The translations under genes and the position numbers were made by a program. 64,000 bases of DNA. Source: Paraburkholderia domus (GTDB lineage: Bacteria > Pseudomonadota > Gammaproteobacteria > Burkholderiales > Burkholderiaceae). Under the pieces are notes generated by a model, which was given only the letters and a program-made list of their open reading frames with translations, had not been told where the DNA came from and did no database searches. Shown one piece after another: positions 58,984 through 64,000 of this stretch (the first letter of the stretch is position 1; each line of letters opens with the position of its first letter). Location: NCBI RefSeq assembly GCF_905220705.1, contig NZ_CAJNAT010000013.1, forward strand, positions 1 to 64,000. The letters are read 5' to 3'.

Positions 58984-60438
58984 TCACCATGGCAGTGAGT
59001 AGGTCTTCGTATTGGTAAAGCTCTTCATGGCTTCCTGCACACCTTCCTTGTAGCCAAGTCCCGAGTCCTTCACGCCGCCGAACGGTGTGAGTTCGAGCCG
59101 ATACCCCGGCACTTCACGCACATTCACGCTGCCCACTTCCAGTTCGGTGATAAACCGCGTGATGTAGTCGAGGCGGTTTGTACAGACCGACGATGACAAC
59201 GCGTAGTCCGTGCAGTTCGACATGCGAATCGCTTCGTCGATGTTGGCAAAGCGCATGATCGGCGACACCGGTCCGAACGTCTCGTACTTGACGAGCGGCG
59301 TGTCGGGCGTGACGCGGTCGACAACCGTCGGCGAGTAGAGCGCGCCGTCGCGGACGTTGCCCACAAGCAGACGGGCGCCGCGTGACAAGGCGTCGTTGAC
59401 CTGGCGTTCGCAGAACTGCGCGGCCGCTTCGTCGATGACCGTTCCCATATCGACTGAACCATCCGCCGGATTGCCGTATTGCCAGGCGAGTGTCTTTTCC
59501 ACGACGAGATCGGTGAAGCGGTCGGCGACCGACTCGTGTACGAGCATGCGCTTGATGGCGGTGCAGCGCTGGCCCGAGTTCTTATATGAGCCCGACACGG
59601 CGAGCGAACTGGCTTCGTCGAGATCGGCGTCCTCCATCACGATGATCGGGTCGTTGCCGCCTAGTTCGAGCACGGCGCGGCGGTAGCCCATCCGCGAGGC
59701 GATCGATTTGCCGATCGAAACGCCGCCGGTGAACGTGATGAGATCGATGGCGGGGTTCGTGATCAGCTCGTCGGCGATCACGCTCGGGTCGCCCGTTAAC
59801 ACCTGAAGCATCTGCACCGGCAAGCCCGCTTCATGAAGAATGTCCGCAAGCAGATAGCATGACAGCGGCACTTTCTCCGACGGTTTCACGACGATGCGAT
59901 TGTTCGTGGCAATCGACGGCACGATCTTGTGCGCGACCTGATTCATCGGATGGTTGAACGGCGTAATCGCGGAGATCACGCCCAGCAGCGGATCGCGTTG
60001 CGTGTAGACGCGCCGTTTCTTTCCGTGAGGCGTGAGGTCACACGAGAAAATCTGGCCATCGTCTTTCAGTACTTCGCCTGCGCCGAACACCAGCACGTCC
60101 GCGACGCGGCCCGCTTCGTAGATCGAATCCTTCTTGCACAAGCCGGCTTCCGCCGTGATGAGGGCGGCGATTTCTTCGGTGCGTGCCCGCACGGCATCGG
60201 CTGCGCGACGCAGGATCGCGGCGCGCTCATAGCGGGTCAGCGCCGGACGATACGCACGCGCGAATTCGAACGCGCGGCGCACGTCCTCGAGCGTCGCTTT
60301 CGGCACCGTGCCGACGAGCGAGCCATCGTAAGGGTTGCGCACTTCGATCACTTCGTCGCGAAAGATCTTTTCGCCGCCGATGCGCAGCGCTTCATGACGC
60401 ACCTGCCATTGAGCCTTCATTTCAGCAACAGCATTCAT
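58984..60438 (-). CDS. phnY: Phosphonoacetaldehyde dehydrogenase
   Basis: A 484-residue NAD-dependent aldehyde dehydrogenase that oxidises phosphonoacetaldehyde to phosphonoacetate. The catalytic Cys is in NSGQRCTAIKRML, the general-base Glu in VLELGGNDPIIVM, and the cofactor site lies around ITFTGGVSIGKSIASR. The assignment to PhnY rests on its 13-bp spacing to phnA and on the overall PhnY look, including the ending KSFTNTKTYSLPW. ATG 60438 was chosen since the upstream frame is not conserved. It is the second gene of the phnA-phnY operon. Confidence 0.93.
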   Translation of the reverse strand: MNAVAEMKAQWQVRHEALRIGGEKIFRDEVIEVRNPYDGSLVGTVPKATLEDVRRAFEFARAYRPALTRYERAAILRRAADAVRARTEEIAALITAEAGLCKKDSIYEAGRVADVLVFGAGEVLKDDGQIFSCDLTPHGKKRRVYTQRDPLLGVISAITPFNHPMNQVAHKIVPSIATNNRIVVKPSEKVPLSCYLLADILHEAGLPVQMLQVLTGDPSVIADELITNPAIDLITFTGGVSIGKSIASRMGYRRAVLELGGNDPIIVMEDADLDEASSLAVSGSYKNSGQRCTAIKRMLVHESVADRFTDLVVEKTLAWQYGNPADGSVDMGTVIDEAAAQFCERQVNDALSRGARLLVGNVRDGALYSPTVVDRVTPDTPLVKYETFGPVSPIMRFANIDEAIRMSNCTDYALSSSVCTNRLDYITRFITELEVGSVNVREVPGYRLELTPFGGVKDSGLGYKEGVQEAMKSFTNTKTYSLPW

Positions 60439-60451
60439 TTCTGATCCCCGG

Positions 60452-61687
60452 TCATTGAAGATGGTTGAGCGCGATATCGATGATGTCGAAGTTGCGCAGC
60501 CGTGCCCGCTCGCCGACCGACTTCGCGACGGGCTGGTTGAACAGGAGCGGCACGATCTGTTCAGCAAGACCACCATGTGAGCGCAGTGGCACGTCGAGGC
60601 CGGACAGATCGTGCTTGATGCGTCGCGTGCCGAGCACCACGTCTTGCGTTGAAATCACGATGAGGTCGCCCATGCGCGCAGGCGGAAGTTCGAAGCGCGC
60701 GCAGCCTTCAGCGCCCGTCAGCACCAGTTCGATGCCGGGCTCCGCTGCGAGCCGGCGGCGCATCGCTTCGAGGTCCGCTGAAGCGGGAAGATAGACCGTC
60801 GCGAACGATCCGAGCGCCCCGTGATGCACGACGTAGGGGTCCGTGATCGGCAGGATCACGCGGGCAGCGTCCTCGCCGAGCCACTCGTCGAAGCGCTCCT
60901 GCAGATAGATCACGTTGGGCTCGCCGTCGTCGTTGTGCTTCGCATTCATCCCGTGATCGGCGGTGACCGCGACGATCGCACCCAGCTCGTCGAGCCGCTG
61001 CAGATAGCCGTCCATCATCTGATAGAACGCGTTCGCGCCGGGGGTGCCGGGGGCGCACTTGTGCTGCACGTAGTCGGTGGTCGACAGGTACATCAGGTCG
61101 ATGTCGCGAGTTTCGAGCAGGCGCACGCCGGCCGCGAACACGAACTCGGACAGCTCCGCGCTATAGACGCTCGGCACCGGCTGGCCGACCAGCTCGATCA
61201 GGTTGTCGATACCGTTCTCCTCGAGCGTCGCTTCGTCGGCTTTCTCCGCCGAGAAGCAGATGCCCTTCAGACCTTTGCCAAGCAGCCGGCGTAGTTTGTC
61301 TTTTGCCGTGACCACTGCAACGTTCGCCCCCTGTTCGGCGAAACCGGCGAGCACGGTAGGGGCGACCAGGTACTTCGGATCGTTCATCAGCACTTCGGTG
61401 CCGCTGTCGCGATCGAAAAAGTAGTTGCCGCTGATGCCATGCACAGCGGGCGGCACGCCCGTCACGATCGACAGATTGTTCGGGTTCGTGAAGCTCGGCA
61501 CGACGCAGTCGCCCTTGAGCGAAGTGCCGGGACGCAGCAGCTTGCCAATAAAGGGCGCAACCCCTGCGGCGGCCGCCATCTCCAGATATTCATACGCGCA
61601 GCCATCCACGCAGACCACGACAACGGGTCTGCGCATCCAGTTGTAGCTGCGGCCGTTCACTTCAATGGAAACCGGTGTTTCGCTCAT
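60452..61687 (-). CDS. phnA: Phosphonoacetate hydrolase
   Basis: A 411-residue zinc enzyme of the alkaline phosphatase superfamily that hydrolyses phosphonoacetate to acetate and phosphate. The two-metal site is readable: Asp in VVCVDGCAYE, the nucleophile Thr in VPSFTNPNNLS, Asp and His in STTDYVQHK, Asp and His in TADHGMNAKHND, and His in PLRSHGGLAEQI. ATG 61687 has AGAGGA upstream. It is first of the phnA-phnY pair and divergent from phnS, with a 238-bp shared control region. Together with PhnY it forms the phosphonoacetate route for 2-aminoethylphosphonate. Confidence 0.95.
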   Translation of the reverse strand: MSETPVSIEVNGRSYNWMRRPVVVVCVDGCAYEYLEMAAAAGVAPFIGKLLRPGTSLKGDCVVPSFTNPNNLSIVTGVPPAVHGISGNYFFDRDSGTEVLMNDPKYLVAPTVLAGFAEQGANVAVVTAKDKLRRLLGKGLKGICFSAEKADEATLEENGIDNLIELVGQPVPSVYSAELSEFVFAAGVRLLETRDIDLMYLSTTDYVQHKCAPGTPGANAFYQMMDGYLQRLDELGAIVAVTADHGMNAKHNDDGEPNVIYLQERFDEWLGEDAARVILPITDPYVVHHGALGSFATVYLPASADLEAMRRRLAAEPGIELVLTGAEGCARFELPPARMGDLIVISTQDVVLGTRRIKHDLSGLDVPLRSHGGLAEQIVPLLFNQPVAKSVGERARLRNFDIIDIALNHLQ

Positions 61688-61757
61688 GACATGTCCTCTG
61701 GGCTAGGGTGAATCGGGTGATGGCAATGTGGCGTTGTGTGGCAAAGTGAGGCAATAC

Positions 61758-61801
61758 TTGACATTAAAATTGATGCTTTGTAGATTGTCAACAACAGACA
61801 A
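61758..61801 (+). promoter_or_regulatory. phnS promoter with overlapping inverted repeat
   Basis: TTGACA (61758-61763) and TAGATT (61781-61786) are separated by exactly 17 bp, close to a consensus sigma-70 promoter. TTGTC (61785-61789) and GACAA (61797-61801) form an inverted repeat across the -10/start region, well placed for a repressor. Its distance to the phnS ATG leaves a leader of about 135 bp. Confidence 0.6.
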
Positions 61802-61925
61802 CAAATCACACGTTGTCGAAGGCAGTCGTCAGCGGTTGCTTAAGAAGGTCGCAACACGCAGTGGTCCCGTAGCACCGGTCGTTTTCGTCGCTGGCCGCGA
61901 CGCCACTTTCTCAAGGGGTCTGGAA

Positions 61926-62981
61926 ATGAAGGAACAGTCGGGGTTTCAAGGTTGCAAAGGTCGTCTGAACAGGGCGCTGCGTTGTCTGGTGGCCGCCACC
62001 GTCGCGCTCGGCGCCGTCCAGGTCGCTTACGCGAAGACGCAGTTGCTCGTCTATACGGCGCTCGAAGACGAAGCGATGAAGCCGTACAAGGACGCGTTCG
62101 AAAACGCCAATCCGGATATCGAAATCCGCTGGGTGCGCGATTCGACTGGTGCGGTCACCGCCAAGCTGCTCGCTGAAAAGAACAATCCGCGTGCCGACGT
62201 GGTGCTCGGGCTCGCGGCATCGAGCCTGACGCTGCTCGATCTGCAGGGCATGCTGATGCCCTATTCGCCGAAAGGCTTCGACAGTCTGACGCGCAAGTAC
62301 AGCGACGCGAACACGCCACCGCACTGGGTCGGCATGGACGTGTGGGGCGCGACGGTCTGCTACAACCGCGTCGAAGCAGAGAAGCGCCATCTGCCTAAGC
62401 CGACTTCATGGGAAGACCTGACCAAGCCGGTCTACAAGGGCATGATCGTGATGCCGAGTCCGGTGTCGTCCGGCACCGGCTACCTCGATGTCACGTCATG
62501 GCTGCAAACCTTCGGCAAGGACAAGGGCTGGCAGTACATGGACGCGCTGGACAAGAACGTCGCGCAATACGTGCACTCGGGCTCGAAGCCCTGCACGCTG
62601 GCGGGCACCGGCGAATTTCCGATCGGTATCTCGTTCGAATTCCGCGGACACGAGTTGCAGGCGCAAGGCGCCCCCATCGACCTGATCTTCCCGAAAGAAG
62701 GGCTGGGCTGGGACATGGAAGCGACCGGCATCATGAAGACCACCAAGCAGCCGGAAGCTGCCAAAAAACTCGCGGACTTTATGGCCAGCAAGGAGGCCAA
62801 TGAAATCACCGCGCAATGGTGGGCGATTGTTGCGTACCCCGGCGTCGCGAAGAAACTGTCGGGCATCCCCGACAACTATTCGGAACTGCTCGTGAAGAAC
62901 GATTTCACATGGTCGGCCAAGAACCGCGACGCAATTCTCGAAGACTGGCAAAAGCGCTACGGCAACAAGGAGCAAAAGTAA
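61926..62981 (+). CDS. phnS: 2-Aminoethylphosphonate ABC transporter, substrate-binding protein
   Basis: A 351-residue periplasmic binding protein. The start ATG at 61926 gives a charged lead and a hydrophobic signal (RCLVAATVALGAVQVAYA) before the mature start KTQLLVYTALEDEAMKPYKD. Core elements such as WVRDSTGAVTAKLLAEKNNP, YWG-like VWGATVCYN and the MPSPVSSGTGYLDVTSWLQT loop are typical of the PhnS/iron-binding-like family. The upstream open frame to 61728 is not used. phnT follows after 126 bp on the same strand. Permease genes are probably beyond the right edge. Confidence 0.92.
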   Translation: MKEQSGFQGCKGRLNRALRCLVAATVALGAVQVAYAKTQLLVYTALEDEAMKPYKDAFENANPDIEIRWVRDSTGAVTAKLLAEKNNPRADVVLGLAASSLTLLDLQGMLMPYSPKGFDSLTRKYSDANTPPHWVGMDVWGATVCYNRVEAEKRHLPKPTSWEDLTKPVYKGMIVMPSPVSSGTGYLDVTSWLQTFGKDKGWQYMDALDKNVAQYVHSGSKPCTLAGTGEFPIGISFEFRGHELQAQGAPIDLIFPKEGLGWDMEATGIMKTTKQPEAAKKLADFMASKEANEITAQWWAIVAYPGVAKKLSGIPDNYSELLVKNDFTWSAKNRDAILEDWQKRYGNKEQK

Positions 62982-63107
62982 GGCCGGGTTCAGCCAGGTC
63001 TTGACGAGCGCCGGGGCGCGCGCTGCGTGCCCCCGAACGATGCGGTGACGCCGCGCACGGCAGTGCGTCGCCGCCGCGCAGACATGCAAGCGGAAGCGGA
63101 GGAGCAG

Positions 63108-64000
63108 ATGACAGCGTATTTGAGCGTAGAGCGGGTCTATAAGCGGTTCAACGACACGCCGGTCCTGGAGGACATCAATCTTGGCGTGAAGAAGGGCGAG
63201 ATGCTCTGCTTCCTCGGCCCGTCGGGCTGTGGCAAGACCACTTTGCTGCGCATCATTGCCGGACTGGAAACCCAGAGCGCCGGCCAGATCACGCAGGACG
63301 GCCGCGATATTTCGCGGCTGCCGCCTCAGCTTCGCGATTACGGCATCGTGTTTCAGTCCTACGCCCTGTTTCCGAATCTGACCATCTTCGACAACGTGGC
63401 CTATGGTCTTGTGAATCGCAAGATGAAGCGTGCAGCGATCGCCGATCGGGTGAACGAACTGCTCGCACTGGTTGGCTTGCCGGATGCGCAGAAGAAGCAT
63501 CCGAACCAGTTGTCGGGAGGCCAGCAGCAGCGCATCGCGCTGGCGCGTGCGCTTGCCACTTCGCCGGGCCTGCTTTTGCTCGACGAGCCGCTCTCGGCGC
63601 TGGATGCGCGCGTGCGTGTGCGGTTGCGCCAGGAAATCCGCCAGTTGCAGCAGCGCCTTGGCGTGACCACGATCATGGTGACGCACGATCAGGAAGAAGC
63701 GCTGTCGATGGCCGACCGGATTGTGGTGATGAATCAGGGTGTGATCGAGCAGATCGGGACGCCACACGAAATCTATCGCGAGCCGGCCTCGCCGTTCGTT
63801 GCTGATTTCATTGGCAAGGTCAATCTGATTCCGGCGGAGGTGGCGCGCGACGGCAGTCTCAAGGCGGGTTCCATTGCGCTGCGCTATGGATGCGGATCGG
63901 AGCGTGCGGTGCTGGGCTCGAAAGTGTCGGCGTTCGTGCGTCCGGAAGACATTCACCTCAGCGCGCCGGGCAGCGAGGCGGACAACCTGCTGCCCGCCTC
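63108..64000 (+). CDS. phnT: 2-Aminoethylphosphonate ABC transporter, ATP-binding protein, 3' end missing
   Basis: Runs off the window. About 297 residues are visible. Walker A is LGPSGCGKTTLL, the Q-loop is in FQSYALFPNL, the signature is LSGGQQQRIALARAL, Walker B is LLLLDEPLSALDA and the H-loop is MVTHDQEEALSM. The C-terminal TOBE-like part has begun (FVADFIGKVNLIPAEVA). ATG 63108 follows GGAGGAGC; an in-frame ATG at 63084 precedes it. By position it is PhnT, the ATPase partner of PhnS. By sequence alone it could be any CUT1/putrescine-type ATPase. Confidence 0.93.
   Translation, partial: MTAYLSVERVYKRFNDTPVLEDINLGVKKGEMLCFLGPSGCGKTTLLRIIAGLETQSAGQITQDGRDISRLPPQLRDYGIVFQSYALFPNLTIFDNVAYGLVNRKMKRAAIADRVNELLALVGLPDAQKKHPNQLSGGQQQRIALARALATSPGLLLLDEPLSALDARVRVRLRQEIRQLQQRLGVTTIMVTHDQEEALSMADRIVVMNQGVIEQIGTPHEIYREPASPFVADFIGKVNLIPAEVARDGSLKAGSIALRYGCGSERAVLGSKVSAFVRPEDIHLSAPGSEADNLLPA

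Noticed and set aside
1..64000. CRISPR arrays, rRNA operons, tRNA genes and prophage
   Set aside because: No regularly spaced repeats, no rRNA or tRNA cores and no phage structural genes were seen on either strand.

Overview
The window is a high-GC stretch of a Burkholderiaceae genome, most likely Paraburkholderia, Caballeronia or a close relative. I infer this from the Burkholderia-type trimeric porins, the BktB/PhaC/MaoC polyhydroxyalkanoate-related genes, the Arabinose_bd-type AraC regulator, the DUF4148 secreted proteins, the GlxA-type regulators and the phnA/phnY/phnS/phnT phosphonate genes. No rRNA, tRNA, CRISPR array, intact prophage or intact insertion sequence was found.

Layout. (1) 1-2.1 kb: 3' end of pntB, a frameshifted N-terminal remnant of a phosphotransferase-family gene, and a chemoreceptor with a very short periplasmic part. 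(2) 2.2-18.8 kb: two divergent, paralogous modules, each a large MalT-like LuxR ATPase regulator followed by a porin, on opposite strands. They enclose a fatty-acyl-CoA operon (acyl-CoA dehydrogenase, ETF-ubiquinone oxidoreductase, BktB thiolase) with an AraC regulator, plus a BON protein and a USP-hemerythrin fusion. (3) 18.8-21.4 kb: phaC and a MaoC/PhaJ-like hydratase, then a degenerate second copy of the acyl-CoA dehydrogenase 5' end and promoter. (4) 21.8-34.1 kb: a catabolic region with two SDRs, two paralogous MFS carriers, an AraC regulator, a BKACE (DUF849) enzyme and a tight six-gene operon (quinone oxidoreductase, TauD-type dioxygenase, alpha/beta hydrolase, DsbA/FrnE, Rieske ferredoxin, acyl-CoA ligase). 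I recognise no described pathway with this gene set. (5) 34.2-39.2 kb: ArsR, GlxA-like and LysR regulators, mug, and a double ABM-domain protein. (6) 39.3-49.2 kb: a decaying accessory stretch with a drug-efflux tripartite set (emrA-like gene frameshifted), a truncated LysR gene, an aldo/keto reductase, an internally deleted FAD oxidase, stress-type small proteins, yhbY, and fused fragments of era and a DUF1269 gene. (7) 49.2-53.8 kb: Hsp20-Lon, flanked by two copies of an uncharacterised small gene. (8) 53.9-58.7 kb: an M24 peptidase, a SulP carrier with beta-carbonic anhydrase, a response-regulator stub and two DUF4148 proteins. (9) 59.0-64.0 kb: phosphonate catabolism, phnY-phnA facing phnS-phnT.

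How the genes may work together (inference): regions 2-4 together import small organic acids through porins and MFS carriers, activate them to CoA esters, oxidise them with electrons passed to ubiquinone, and send acyl-CoA towards polyhydroxyalkanoate. Region 9 takes up 2-aminoethylphosphonate-type compounds and converts phosphonoacetaldehyde through phosphonoacetate to acetate and phosphate.

Sequence structure outside genes includes a family of C-run/G-run hairpins in intergenic regions, three exact AAATCGGC repeats before the acyl-CoA dehydrogenase, a near-consensus promoter with an overlapping inverted repeat before phnS, and a perfect 17-bp palindrome upstream of yhbY. All assignments come from reading the sequence. 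No database search was run.
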